Positions 12,546-25,848 of a DNA stretch of 64,000 nt are shown piece after piece (the first letter of the stretch is position 1; every line of letters begins with the position of its first letter). The DNA is from Stenopsyche tienmushanensis (taxonomy: Eukaryota; Arthropoda; Insecta; Trichoptera; Stenopsychidae), in the NCBI GenBank assembly GCA_008973525.1, contig WACJ01000072.1:372001-436000 (forward strand), given 5' to 3'. Under the pieces are notes generated by a model, which was given only the letters and a program-made list of their open reading frames with translations, ran no database searches and was not told the DNA's origin. Made by a program: the position numbers and the translations under genes.

Positions 12546-14278
12546 CAGCCTGATTGATAGGCATTCGAAAGCGATACAAATAAAGCAATGTTGATAAATA
12601 AGTATATAATATCTAATTTAGATCAATTAAGGTTAATGAAACGGGCGGTTCGTTCGCTGAACGAGACCAAGAACTCGACGCTCATTGCCTGCTTCCTTTC
12701 ACAAAACCCACGAACCAAAAATTTAACAACTCTCGGAATTTTGTAAATTCAATAATAAAATTTAATAGGGGAAGTTGCCTGATTTAAAAAGAGCGCCAAT
12801 AGAACGCGAACGTGCCGTATGTGGCATAGGAAATTGAGCAATACATCGGACAATGCTAACGTTGTTATTGTCAATCATTGCTTACATACTTGCATTACAA
12901 GTAAAATTATATATTTTTTTCGCAGATGAAGATTGAGGATGTTCATACTTTTGTAATCAAAGCCCAAAATAAATTTAGTTTGGTCCGCTCAGACACTAAA
13001 TTAATTTTATACCTCGGCTCGAACAATATTTACGACGATAGTAATCCAACGGGAAAATAGGATGTTGAACGAAAATGCTCGTTCATTTTATGGTGTGCGC
13101 AATTTCATGAAATTCCTCACATTTTAACATTTTCCTCCTCGGGACAATTTTATCCCGACCTATTATAAAATCGCTCCTGTACGTATGGCCACCCTGGGGA
13201 TTTATTATCGTGGAAAAAATTTAAACAATCCGAGCCATTTTCGAAACTAGGTTTTTCGCCCGTTATGGTTATTCGAATCCCATATGCGATCGGACATTTC
13301 GCCATCTATGGGTAGACGTACAACGGCGATGACTGGTGTTACTAGAAACGCATGACCCTAGATTAAACGATAAAAACTATCTAACTATGTGAGCTGATTT
13401 TACGCCGTGTTGTTAATTAACCCTTTCGGGACCTAGCGTTATTTTTTCGATATGTACTCGTACATTGAATCAATAATCACAAATACCCAAAAATAGGCAT
13501 CATGAAGCATAGTCGCATCCTGCGCTCACACTGCACAATTAACGCACGCGGGTTCGTTCAGCATCGGATCGCAGTGTTCCTACAAACTACAAATTCCTTC
13601 CCTACGAAGAATGCACTAAAAAGAGTGGACAGGGGTCTCTTTTAATCTTGCGAATTGCGACTGGAGAGATTAACGGCGACTTCACGGCTATTGATTTTTA
13701 CCCCATGCTTCAATGTAATACACAAAAATATACATATTTGTAGAAAAGCGGTATAAATAATTGGAAAAGAGACAATTTTCTCCACAGATTAAGCCTTGAG
13801 ATAAATTAAACAAAACATAATTAAGACAATTTAATTTATCCCGTGTCATGGATGAGAGAAAATGGTAAATGTGAATATAAGAAAACGGATAATAAATAGA
13901 AATGATACCTTGAAAGAATTACGAATCATTCGCAGAAATTTTGGCGAGACCAATTTCTACAGCTTTCCCAGCTGTGAACCATAGATGTTGATGAAGAGTG
14001 ATGATCAAAAACTATACATTTATTGCAGATTACGATCCTTTTGTTTATTTTCAAATCAAATTGTCATATAATAGCAAGATCCTGTAGCATTGGTAGACAA
14101 GCGTACAGCGGCAGCCGAAACCAACCGACAAAATATTTTTGGGGTTAAGGGGATATTTTGCTACGTTTCACACATATGCTCTATGTCCTATGTTTCAGGG
14201 TTGTCAAAATAGATTTTTTTTTTCAATATTTTGAAAATATACCCAAAATTTCATCTTTAAACCGTCTTTCTAAACTTT
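12546..14278. other. No recognised gene; one TTAA-type terminus
   Basis: No frame above about 60 codons is present. TTAACCCTTTCGGGACC at 13417 is followed by the perfect dyad ATGTAC-TC-GTACAT (13452-13465). I did not find the opposite end. Confidence 0.45.
13417..13465 (+). repeat. TTAA-type terminus with subterminal dyad
   Basis: TTAA, then CCCTTTCGGGACC, then a 14 bp dyad about 31 bp in from the TTAA. The order matches other TTAA-type ends in the window (625, 34519, 53432). This is a single end; its partner was not located. Confidence 0.4.
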
Positions 14279-14745
14279 TTATCTGTAGTCGTAATAGCAC
14301 GAAATAGCTGTTTTTGTATTTTGTAATGTAAAGTAAATTTGAAATCCCGCAGAATGTCCCCAGGCAAAGAAATCCATTGGTGTCAGGTCTGGAGACCATG
14401 CGAGCCATGGAATAGGGCACGTCCCCAAACAAATAAATCCAGTGGTGTCAGGTCTGGAGACCGTGCGAGCCACGGAAAAGGGCTGCCAAAATAATTATTT
14501 ACATGACAGAGGTGCCCACAAAAAAATCCTGAATGAAGGAATAATCGTCGCCTTTGCAAAGTTTGCTAGTTTTTTGTTTAGAGAATTTAGAAATTGACAC
14601 TTTTCATTCGTTCGCACATTTTTTGAGACTTTTGAAGGCCAGAAATAATTTTCTTTAAACCAATTGTATAAAATAATTATTTATTTAGATAAAAAATACA
14701 TTGCAAAATACAAAAACGGTTTTTTCGTGCCATTATAACAACGTG
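14279..14745 (-). mobile_element. Mariner-superfamily relic between inverted arms
   Basis: The left arm (14283-14330) and right arm (14698-14745) are inverted copies of about 45 bp, sharing GCACGAAA and GTTTTTGTATTTTG. Between them, the minus strand encodes a fragment with WSPDLTPMDFFAWG, the motif around the last catalytic Asp of many IS630/Tc1/mariner-type transposases. The rest of the transposase is absent or unrecognisable. The arms may be decayed terminal repeats or an inverted duplication, because the left arm seems to overlap the expected C-terminal coding part. Confidence 0.55.
14354..14483 (-). repeat. 65 bp tandem duplication in transposase fragment
   Basis: Two copies of 65 bp (14354-14418 and 14419-14483) differ at about ten positions. 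Each encodes the SPDLTP region on the minus strand. Since 65 is not a multiple of 3, the second copy is read out of frame relative to the first, so the duplication itself breaks the gene. Confidence 0.8.
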
Positions 14746-15015
14746 GTGAACAAAGTGTAAATTGAGCATCTGTAATGACCCTGAAAATGTCAATTCTATT
14801 CCCGAAATTTACAATTCCGTTCCGGAAGCAACTATTTTATTCGCTTTCTAGCGGGGTTTCAAAGGAACACCTTTATCGCGAAGACAATCAAGATCTTCAC
14901 GGTGTTGATTGGATGTTAAATTTGTATCAAAGGCATTTGGATATTTATTCGTTCGGCCATTTTTAAAACATGGTGTACTTCGTCTACGATATTTAGAACG
15001 TCGTGATGACTCAAA

Positions 15016-15384
15016 TCATTTGTGACATTTAAACAACGCAGAATAGGGAAATTGCGTGGGCGATTCGGTACAATCATATTTAAGAATCATCTTCAATTGG
15101 ACGCGAGCATCGAATCCATGCATTGTAGATGATTTATCAAACGAGTCGCCAATTAAATTTAGAAAATCACACAAGCTCCAAACGCAGAGAGGAAAATATT
15201 CGTGGATTGCTTCATTTCCATAGTTCGTTCGGGACCATTTTCGATACAAAAAAGCAATTCGCTCGCTCGCCATTTCATAGGTAAACTCGAAAAGTTTGTA
15301 TCGCGTCATGACTGTTTGTAAACTTTTATAGACAAAATGGGAACGAGCGAATAAATCGACGTCTGTATAGGCGAACGTGTTCAT
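15016..15384 (-). CDS. Unidentified 122-codon frame
   Basis: This is one of the longest ATG-started frames in the window not explained by a repeat. The translation is of mixed composition, with many aromatic residues and a moderately hydrophobic stretch near residues 65-85, and no low-complexity bias. I recognise no domain. A TATAATATAAG string lies about 30 bp upstream of the ATG. A frame this long is expected about once by chance, so it may not be a gene. Confidence 0.2.
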   Translation of the reverse strand: MNTFAYTDVDLFARSHFVYKSLQTVMTRYKLFEFTYEMASERIAFLYRKWSRTNYGNEAIHEYFPLCVWSLCDFLNLIGDSFDKSSTMHGFDARVQLKMILKYDCTESPTQFPYSALFKCHK

Positions 15385-16177
15385 ATATCGGAACGAAAAT
15401 ATTCACGCGGTCTTATATTATATAAGAGCTCGGATTCTGAAAATTGCAAAAGCCAACAATCGCAATAATTAGGCGCAATTTGCATTCGCATTGGAGGCGT
15501 TCTCAAGGTAAATTACAAAACGAAAATACTGCAGAACGTTTAGCTCTTAGAAAATAAATCTTCAAGCGTTCCATCAGCAGAAAACACAATGGGAAAACGT
15601 CAGCTTTATTGTGTCAACGTCGTCGGTGCAGACACCGGAGGTTAGGTCTTTGTGAAAAACGCAGAATCGTAGCAATATCGCCTCATATGATCTGCGATAG
15701 CGTTGTCGGTGTGCCGCGTTATTAATCATTCAGTTAGTCGGCTGCATTCGAATGCAAATAATGCTAGAGCATCGAATGCCAAACGGGAAGAAAAGATACC
15801 CCGGGGTGCTTCGAAACAATCCCACGATGTCACACATTAAATCTACCAACCGCAGATTAATGTTCTCACAAAAGAAAGATTACACCAAAGGAAGAATATT
15901 ACAATTCTTATTTGATATCGCATGAATATATTTAGCTTCTAATTAGGATTCTACTTCCCTGTATAAACAATTCTTTGTTTTATATCTGACTCAATGATAC
16001 TTATGATGTGTGCTGATAAGCTCCAATGATAATCTGCAACTGCATTTAAACTGCAATTGATAATGAAAGCTTATCATTTGATATGAGAAAAAAATATAAA
16101 ATTTGTGTGACTTTTTATACATAAAATAGAAGTTAAACTGTAGCGTGAGCGATTTATCATCCCCACATAGTAGCGAC

Positions 16178-16578
16178 ATCTTACATTTATCTTCAGGTGC
16201 AATGTGCTATTTTAACAGCGCCATCTCTTGTGGCCCTGCGGAGACATTGCACCTGATACCGACCGATCGCTTCTTGCGCGTGCATCGTTACCGGTTGGGT
16301 AGTGACGCGCAGGAAGTGGGAGTCGGGAGAGTCGTCGGTTGGCCTTGGCTGCGGGAGGTCGTCCCTCCTGCAGCCAGACCTCTCTCTCTCTATCTGTAGT
16401 GCGGAATAAATAATTATCTTGCGAAGAGAGTCTTTCCATTCGACGCCCTTCGTATTCCCATCCATACGTCCAGCAGCATCGGCCCCGTGCGGTAGCGCGG
16501 CCATCACAACGAGCACGTGGAGGCGGGGAGCCGCCCGGGGATTCTGTCCCCGAGAGCGCCCCCGCCTCAAACGTTACA
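16178..16578 (+). mobile_element. LTR-like repeat, copy 2
   Basis: This is a longer, more GC-rich relative of 7255-7591 with the same landmark order. Near the start, GGTGCAATGTG can pair with ACATTGCACC some 45 bp downstream. A GGAATAAATAA poly(A)-type signal is at about 16402, and the end is TTACA at 16578. An extra GC-rich block lies before the end at about 16480-16560. I read it as a solo LTR; superfamily (BEL/Pao or Gypsy) is undetermined, and no target duplication is evident. Frames on both strands through it are incidental. Confidence 0.5.
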
Positions 16579-16974
16579 ATACTGATGAAGAAGATATAAA
16601 TAATATAGTTGAGCTTTTTTTAATCTGCTCGCGGCTTTGAATCATATTAGATCCTTTTCATTCAAGGTCATCACCATTTAAATAATATGTAGATCCCTAG
16701 AATATATTGTCTGTGTATCCATGGGAACACTCAGTGTTAAATCAAATAAAAGAAATGTCAAACATAGACAATAATCCGTATATCCGCTGTTATCAGACGT
16801 AAACGATTTCCATAAGAGATTTTTCTGGGAAAATAAATTTTCATGGGGTGGTTTCCCATTTGTCTTCAACGTACGTTAGGCTAAGATTATTTGAATAAAA
16901 ATTTTGCATTTTGAATTTTGCAAAACAATGTACACATAAAAAAACATGAAAACATTGTATTTGAGCGTTGTCAA

Positions 16975-17882
16975 GGCTGTAACAAGAGGGCGGCAAAGCA
17001 AGCGCCCGCCACGGGCGCAACTGGGCTTGGGGCGCAAAATACCGACCCGATCGAGAGTTGCACATGGTTTATATTTTACTTGACCATTCTACTTCTCATG
17101 AATCAATACCGATTGACTCTGACCGTTTATCGCTTAAACATTGGACCAACCCAGTCAACAACAATAAAAACAACAATATTTTTTACCGATTGTAAAATTT
17201 AAACAACCCTCTCGATCAGTCTTCTTCGGACGACTTCGTTTTGTAATGAGAGTTCTTGATCGTTCTGTAGATATGTCCGGATATGGCGTCCGATCGCGAG
17301 GCGCTGATTCGTTATGTGAGCGGTCCGAAAAACGGACCGGTTGGACACACACCTTGTGGCCACTCCGTCCTCTTTTAGGCGCAAGCGGCCACTCGACGTT
17401 GGGCAAGAACGTGTCCTTGCGGACATGAATATTATAGTTTTTTTTTCCATTGTGAGCAAACGCGGCACCTTCTTGCGCACAGCTTTTTCATGTCTAAATT
17501 TTCAGTGAATATGCGATGTACAGCATTTTTTGAAAAGCCTACCATGTGCACTAGGTCGCGCACTTACAGTCGACGATCATCCAATTTTCTTCACCATTTC
17601 TGGGGCAGTTACTTCATTTGGTCGACCACTGCGCTGTTCGTCTTTACAGTTTAAAATCTGTCCCCCAACATCTTACTGTTAAACGAAGGAGCAGACTTAT
17701 CGAGAGTAGAATCTAGCTCGGATTTGATTAGTTGAACTGAAGATCGAGTACTTTTGGAACTATCTTCGTATATTATTTTAAATAAACATTATAATAATAT
17801 ATTGCATTTATATATTTTTAACTTATAGTATCAATTAACTTAGATAATTGCCACGGGCGCTTCATACCCTCGTTACGGCTCT
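16975..17882 (-). mobile_element. Repeat family F900, long copy enclosing a mariner relic
   Basis: This is about 905 bp. The left end is GGCTGTAACAAGAGGG, and the right end read on the minus strand is AGCCGTAACGAGGGT; both are followed by GC-rich blocks containing GCCACGGGCGC or its variants, giving imperfect inverted ends of about 45 bp. On the minus strand a mariner transposase N-terminal relic (17463-17645) is followed by the F900 body, the same order as at 61862-62910. So either F900 is a deletion product of this mariner lineage or the mariner piece lies inside it. Confidence 0.6.
17463..17645 (-). pseudogene. Mariner transposase relic (N-terminal part)
   Basis: On the minus strand, frames broken by shifts and stops give RSGRPNEVTAPEMVKKI and then GFSKNAVHRIFTENLDMKKL with CAR. 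These match the second helix-turn-helix region of mariner transposases (the GRP linker, the SKNAVH helix, and the DMRKLCARWVP-type block). After a frameshift a VPRLLTM-like string follows. No catalytic region follows. Related relics are at 36118-36228 and 61862-62180. Confidence 0.8.
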
Positions 17883-20800
17883 GCCGTTTGTCCATAATAA
17901 ATATTTAATAGCATTCCAGATTAACTAATTATGAAAGTAGTATTGTGAGACCATGACAATTAGTATCGTATTTTAACATTCATTGTCATATACTCATCAT
18001 TCATACTGGTATATCCCCAACGATTTTAGCAAAAAATCTAAAAAGATAATTATAACTCGCGATAAAATTATTTGGAACGGACTAGAACTTTGAATTTAGA
18101 GCACTGTATACATAAATCCTATTTAGACCAGAACTGCTAACAGACACCTCGATGAGTCGAACTAATAAATAGGTCGCAAAACGAGAAGAAATCTCTGACT
18201 TCGTGTGGCTTTAATATTTAAATAGCTATTTATTCAGGCTTTGTTCTTGCGCTGGTGGAATGAAACGTAGCATATAAATGTTGAACAAGCCCTCCTATAA
18301 TTTAAGCAACAATCAACGAAGTAATCATTTAATTGGACGTAAAAGCAGCATATCGAGCGTCTCATTTTGGCTTACTTTTCAAACGTGCCCTTTCTGGATT
18401 TAATAAACGATGAAAGTGGATATAATCTATTAGCAAAATGAATTCGAAGCTCCAGGGATTGGAAACGTTCGTGTTGGCACGTGTATACGTAACATTCGAT
18501 CGGAATTCGCACAATATCCAAGGAACATCGGAAAATATAAATGTAGTTCTTGTATGAAAAGATGACTAATTGGATTCGGGACGTTTCACTTTGAACTTGA
18601 CGATTGCTAAGTTTCTAACCCGTTATTGTAATTTATTTCGCACGCAAGCAATTAAAGATATTATTAATCAAAGTCGCTGATTTAATGATGAATTTTAAGA
18701 ACTTCATCATCGGCGGAATTGATTGGAATTGGTATTACGATATAAAAGTTCGATAGAATGTAACTTTCCATGTATGTGACAGTAGAATAAAAGCTTACTT
18801 TCTGGAATGAATCTATTATTACGAAGGGAAAAACTATTTAAAGTGAGAGATTCGATATATTTTTCTTCTAGACGGGGTTTGAAATATAAATGAGATCGCT
18901 TTATACGACTCTGTATTCGTATTACGTCGTTATTGGTTTTCTAGCACGCGAGTACGTAAGTCTCTGATGACAACAAAGCTTAGAGAAATGGTTTTTCTGG
19001 CGTACTTCTTTCTCAAATGTCGTTCGGGATACCGTATTTCACAAAGTTCAACAAAATAAAATTTAATACAAATCCGCTTTGTGAAAATATTTTCCGTTAA
19101 TAAATACAAATTTACAAGTAGCTAGTAAAACAAGCCCGATATTTGCGTGTCGAGTGATGTCCAGTCGTTTTAATATGTCATTCTCTAACAAACGAAATAT
19201 CGCAGGGGGTAAGGAGTTAATTATAATATCCACACATATGCAACGACACGTCATAAACCCCTTTTTTAAGGGTTGGCGAAGTACACACATTTGCCTGAGA
19301 ATCTTTCATAACAACCACGCATTAAAATTGTTTCAAGCCCTCAAAAAATGCTATGCAACATTTTCATCTTATCATCTTTTTATGAGTTCCGAGCGGAAAA
19401 TTTTGCAGCCAATAAATAAACATACTACCTGCGTCATTGATCCGTATTTGTTTGAATGGAAGAATATATTGAACGAACTATAACGAGCATGAAAATATTT
19501 TAATTGAATGCATGAAATAAATTCAAAGTGGAAAAATGCTTCAATGTAGGACAAATTCCAAGCGGAAAATGCGGTTGCATCTAAATTTGGCATCGTATAG
19601 TCTCTATGACCAAACATTGCAATTTAGTCTTGCAAAGTATTGCAAAAATCCAGTTATATTGCGTAAATATATAGCACTGATATTTTTCAAATTATTTTGA
19701 AAGCTTTCAGCCTAACCTAGCTGAAAAGTATACCAACTAAGTCGCTAAGCGTAGAAAGACGCAAGATGGATCAAATTCAATTTCTTCGAACTCTTCGCAC
19801 AAATATCCAAATAAAGATAGAGCACATCTTTAAGGCTCTAAGCTCTACGAATTTTCTAAATAATTTAAATAAAAAATTCAGATAATTTTCAGATTTTTAG
19901 CTATTTTGTCTGGCAAAATCTTTGAGAAATTCTGAGATGTTTAAGTAGTGGATTTAAGATTAATAACTTAATAGACTGGGACACTTATTTCATAAAAATT
20001 GCTTGAACTTTAGTCTTATTCCATCGTGAGAATACGAAATAACAACTTTCAATTAATATCAAATACAAACAGCTTCTCAAATAAGTGTACCATTCGGGAG
20101 TTTCAGAACGACCCTCAAACGACTTCCAAAGCAGAATTGCGACAGAACAATTGAATATACAAGAATCAATTTACACTAAATTTTAAGACAAAACGGTTAA
20201 AGCAACTGGATCGATCATGAAGACGGCTGAATATGTGACGAATTGGATTTTGAATGATGATAAAATAATCGATGTAATATCGCCTCGGAAAAACAAGATC
20301 ACCAAAGGGGAACATTGCTTCTACGCATTCTGGAGCTTTTCAATTTAGACGTCGATAGAAAGTAGGTTGAGAGACAGGAAGACGTGACATGAGACAACTT
20401 ACACGCCTCAAGTGTTCGTAATTTAGCGCTTTCGAAAATGACAACTACGTTTAAGCAAAAATCGATATTTGAATTTCGCAATAGTCTTTGTGTCGCAATG
20501 TATATATTTAAAAAAATAACAAGGGCAGGTCGTTTTATTTTTAATTTTAACACAAAGACCATTCTGTTGATTACAACCAAATTCAAAATAAATTATGCCC
20601 TTGCAAAAAAATCATACGGACAAATGGACCTTTTATGCTGTAAAGCCGAGCTGGAGGGTGAATTTTAGTATCTGTCCTTTCGAGCCGACATTGTTTTATG
20701 TAACAATGTTACGAATATAGCACCCACTTTTTACCTCACTCCGAGTATCAGATTTTTATAAAAAAAAGGTCTTTTTGTTCCGATTCAATGTGCGTTTTAT

Positions 20801-20920
20801 GTTTGGCCAGATTTTTATCACTACCTCTTTGCCTTTAACCTTACCAATTTTTAACGTGCTCAATCCAAGTGATTGATCTTACCCTATCTGAAATGGTTAT
20901 GTTGAACTTAAATTCAAAAG
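17883..20920. other. No recognised gene or repeat
   Basis: The longest frame is 19154-19483 plus (109 codons), overlapped antisense by 19063-19290 and 19372-19617. I recognise nothing in it. The rest is AT-rich with short frames. Confidence 0.45.
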
Positions 20921-21365
20921 TGACCAATATGAAATTAGTAAGGCATTCGGGTTTTTTTTATATATTTATACATATATGTTTTTTAACAAGGGAAAATTGG
21001 AGTTAAATTTTTACCTGTATCCGATATTTCGAATCTCCTGTCGGGTTCGTGTTCGCGGATTGATTTAATCCGCGTCCATATAGCCAAACGCTGATTTTCT
21101 CAGAAATTAGCAGTTGGAATTTCTTGGAATTGGAACATTTCGCTGGTTTCGGAATTTCTCGGAAATTTACTAATCCTTGATTAAGATTTGTGAAAGAATA
21201 ATTCGAATAGAGCAAAAATAATGTCGAAATAGGAAAGATAAAAATGCTGGACAAGTAGGTGCCGCACGAACTGTCAGAAGGCTATAATTGAGCCGCTTTG
21301 AAGTGTTTTCTTCATTAATAAATAATACATAACAATAGTAGTTATTGACACTAAAATAAGTAGAA
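20921..21365 (+). mobile_element. WVPHELSE mariner relic, copy 1
   Basis: This copy matches 56266-57022 and the minus strand of 32286-32680. Landmarks are AATATGAAATT, GGAGTTAAATTTTTACCTG, TCGAATCTCCTGTCGGG, CGCGGATTGA, GTGAAAGAATAATTCGAA, and a block encoding a GKIKMLD-VPHELSE-like string with shifts. The N-terminal YEFKL block seen at 56789 is deleted here. The catalytic domain is absent, as in all copies, so this looks like an internally deleted mariner derivative that was itself amplified. Confidence 0.65.
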
Positions 21366-24300
21366 GAAATTGACAAGACGATTGGATGAAAGATTCGTGA
21401 AATCTTCATGAAATAATATACCCGCTAGATTCAGCCAATCCTCACCGCAATCACAGTGTTAATATTGTTACGCAACGGACATGTGACCCGAACATAGTCG
21501 CTAATTGTCTTCTTTTAAAAAATATATGGATTTCATACATGATCACATGCCATATAAATGCAAATTGCCACAACCGAGAAGTATTTGTCGAGACAATTAT
21601 ATCAGGTGCTCTAAATAGCAGCGGCATTCTTCGTTTGACAAACACCCATACGCGCACACCCACCGACAGATACATAAAAAAAAGATTTGCATCTTACAGA
21701 GAAGACTTAAATCTGCAGCGACGGCTGAACGCTGAACACCAATGACGAACCACGAAAAACATCCATCAACAAATGCAAGAAGATACGCGCGAAGATGGCA
21801 TTATGGAAATGCCCATAGATTGCAGAGTGAAAGCAACATTTCGTCTGTTCCCATTGGGGTTGGTTTTATCGATGAGTTTCTGGCCGTCGACCGTGCCATC
21901 CATTATTTCGTAGCTCGCTGAAATTAAAGACATACATTTGTATACGGAGACATCCAGAAATCAATACCGTGCACTCAAATGTATTCGGCAAAATGCGCAA
22001 ATGTCCACCATAACCACATATTCGATGAACCAATCGAAAGCTGGAGATTTCCAACATTAAGCCTCGTGTTTAATGTTTAAAACATTTGTTAAGTTCAAGG
22101 TCATATTTTCACGTACGCAAAGACAATGAACTGTGAATATTGATGTACGAACGGCACCGTTCGACGACCTACGTTTCAAATAAACACTCTCCCTCTCGAA
22201 GCGCTACATTCGATTGCATGTTTAATTAATTCTTAACAATGATCATCCTTCGAAAACTGAACCTGGAAAAATTGATAATTCTTCGCTGTCCAGATCAATA
22301 AATAAAACAACCGCAAGGATAGTCAAAGGTCATCATCAGTTTGAGTTCGACTAGAGTGGATTGATTTTTTTTTTTTTTGTATTTTACAGAGCGTGGGATA
22401 AATCCGAATATCGAATATCCACACCAAATTAAATTCATACGATAAATATCCTCTATGGTGATTTTCTTTTTTTATTCTTCGATGCTGAAAATATGAGCAA
22501 ACTTAAGTAGTATATTCAATTTGAAAAACTCGATTTTCTTATATATGAATTCCACCCCATTTCGTTTTACGTCCACGTTGAGCACTGTATATATATATAT
22601 TATTATTAGACGAAACTTCACCCTTTTAATGTACATAATACTGTCAATGTTTCCCCTTGTAGCTCGACGAGTCAATGTTATTAGACCAAATATACTCCGA
22701 ATTCGTATATGTCAAACATCCCTTCGACGAAAGGGCAGAATCTTTTATCTTTGATTCCGTCAAATTGACTATCCAAATTTATTTCATTCAACACTTATCA
22801 TGCCTTACCATACAAATTTATAATGAGCCTGAATTGCAAACACCTACAGACATACGAACTGCAATGGGGAGCGCGAGTATAAATTATCGGTGCATGCATT
22901 TACGAACCCATTTATTTCGCATAGTCGCATGCGAGCCGCCATTGTTTTGGAAAGTGGTGCTTGAACAAACATAAAATGTGATCGTTCGAGTCATCATTTA
23001 TTCCTGCTGCGGAAAACTCCGGAAAAATCGTAGATAGCTATAATGCCGTTGCGTTAATAATGCGGACGTGGAAAAAGAGAAATGATCCCATTTATGGGAC
23101 ACGTGCTGAGAATTTGCACGCGAGATTCGATTTGTGGCGATTTCGAGTTGTGTTCGATCCTTGCTTGAGATTGTTCGATGGTGGATTTTCCTTGGCCGCG
23201 GGCAAGAGTTGCCTTGTTCTGAGAAAAACGTCGAATGGGTCGTTAAACTCATCAACCGGAGCCGAGATGTGAGCGTCGGCATTCCGTAATTAATAGAATA
23301 TGTCTGCAGATTAGATTTTTTGCGCGATAGGGGTTAAAAAGCCATTATCGGCCGCATGAATCACACGATTCAATACCGACGAACAGACAGACGGACACAC
23401 ATTTTTTGCTGCGGGCAAAAAACGCATAAACATTCGTCTAGGATCAATAGATCAATTCGTTTAGGGTCAATCGGTGTTTATAGACACAAATGATTGTTAA
23501 CACGCTCGTCGCCAACCGTAAATCGGTGTTGTTTCTCACGGGGTTTCTCTCTCTCTCTGTTTCTCACATATATCTTAGATCAATAAATTTGACTCTGTCG
23601 TTAATAAAATTAACAAAAACATAACATTTGCGAGTCGTTATAGAAATACGTAACAATGAGACGCTGGATTCGCTTTTCGGAGACTGTTTGACTAACTTAC
23701 AAATTCTCGATCGCCATGCTACATATTATCTTGATTGTCCAAAATCACCTCATATGTGTTTGATATATATGATTCATATAAATGTATATTTTTTATATTA
23801 TGTTTATTTTATATTTGCATGTGTTAAATCGTATTTAAGTAGAGGAAGAATTACGTCCACCGAAATTACGCAAAGGGGGAACGCCCGTCGATCATATACG
23901 GTGGACGCGGCGACGAACGAGTTAAATGATTGGATCGAATTTATTGTGGTATAATTGTGACTTCTTTTTTTAGCGAGGTCGACGCCTGTAATCCCACCCT
24001 TATGTAACGGCTATCGATCTAAGAATCCGAAGTTGAAATATGGCATGACGATAAGTAAATCGCAACAGGATAACATGAAAACGAAAGCCTTAAAAACGGG
24101 AACGGATCGATCCGCCGGGGGGACAATATGGTAACTACGAGAGACTATTTGTGCTATAAATGCTTTGTTTTGGCAGAACGTGCACGGTATAAAATAGCTG
24201 ATCATAAAGCCATTCGATCAAAATCCACCATGCAGATGATAAAAATATTTGCATATATTGTGAATTTATTTTGCTCAAATATTACGTTGTATATGTGCTC

Positions 24301-25848
24301 TGTGTCTGGATTTGCATGAAAAGAGTTTTAACAACAACAATAAAAAGCTCATCGACCAACAGGTGAGGTCTGTGAATTTTGTTCATACAATAGCCAACTT
24401 TACTTTGTCTCGAGACATATGCCAAAAGCTCAGAAAATCAATTTTCTTTTAAGGAAATAAAAACCGTGCACGCATCGAAAAGCAGCAATCAAAAGCCATA
24501 CACATCGACGGAAGACCGTCGATCCGCCAGTGCGAAGAGTACAAAGAAGATTTTTTTCAAAATCAAAATAAAAAAATCTAAAAATATATCGGGAGCGCGA
24601 CAAAAGCGACGTCCACAAAATATATATATCCAAATACAAAAAGCCATTCATTTTCGCGGGTGTTTTTGCTTCAATTTACCTTCGAAGTTGGAAAAGTCTA
24701 GCGCACCCGTGGGCCAATCGGCTGAATTTATTCGCCGGCAACACCACATTGCCGTTTATGGGAAGACGCACAAAGGGGCTGAGAAACAGCTGATAATCGA
24801 ATCGATATGTGCACACGAGGACGCCAATAAATCGGACAGACGACCTCACTGACAGTACAAAAATATGATATATGAGACGGATTTAGCAGGATGAGATCTA
24901 GTAAAAAGGACGGGTTGTCGCCATGACCCGCACTAAGCGGTGAGCGGTGAGGTAGTGAGGCAGGGAGTGTCGGCGAGGGCCGCCTTTCGGTCTGAGGCGC
25001 CTCAAATCGCCAGCTGGAAAAACGTCGATACTGCGCGCGCAGGCGGCCCGCAATCATTAATAAGCCGCCTATGTTGTGTAACTTTCAAATTACAATCAAA
25101 CACCCACTATCGCTTCTTCGGATACCATCCACATTTTTTTTTTTGGGCATTCAACAGTGCCAAGAACCCATCGCTTAAAATTTACGAACGCAACATACGC
25201 GACGCGTTCAATAGACTTGTGCTCGGAGAAAAACGAATGAAAACAATATCTAATCGTCCAAAGGCAATATACAAGAACATATTTATGATAAGAACTCGTA
25301 CCATATCTCCACAAATGATCGCCGTGCATTTCTTATCATTTTCACATGCATGGCAGGCAAGAATCTAATCAAAATCAATTCATGCAACAAAAAAATAAGA
25401 AACGAGAGCGTCAGAAGACTTGGAAGCAGAAAGCGATGAAAACTCTACCGCTTTTCATTGATAAATTCGCTACTGGTTCAGATTTCATACTGAAATAATT
25501 GAGGTCGATAACCACAATAAACGACTAAATATAGCATAACATATTCATAAAATACTATAAATATCCTTACAAATTCACAACATATAATAAAGCCACCCAT
25601 GCGTATTGTCGTTTTTTAAGCATTCTTACGTCAATTCAGAAAAATTGCTTTCACTGGATTAGAATTTACAGTGTTTTAGCTTTCCTTCGAAGATAATGAA
25701 GAAGAATCCTTGAGACGACCTTATTGATTTTACAGAAAAGGACTTATTGTGATACTGTGAAACCTGTTCCCTCCAGTCCTTGCAAGACATGCATCTCAAA
25801 ATCACTACCACGCTTGCAATTGTGTATTCTCAACATATTCGAGAATGA
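21366..25848. other. No recognised gene or repeat
   Basis: Frames at 21539-21745, 22675-22974, 23060-23272, 23628-23954, 24466-24852 and 24940-25368 (plus) match no family I know. Sequence around 24900-25070 is GC-rich compared with its flanks and open on both strands. A pyrimidine run of CT repeats occurs at about 23545-23556. I cannot exclude a short exon here. Confidence 0.4.
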
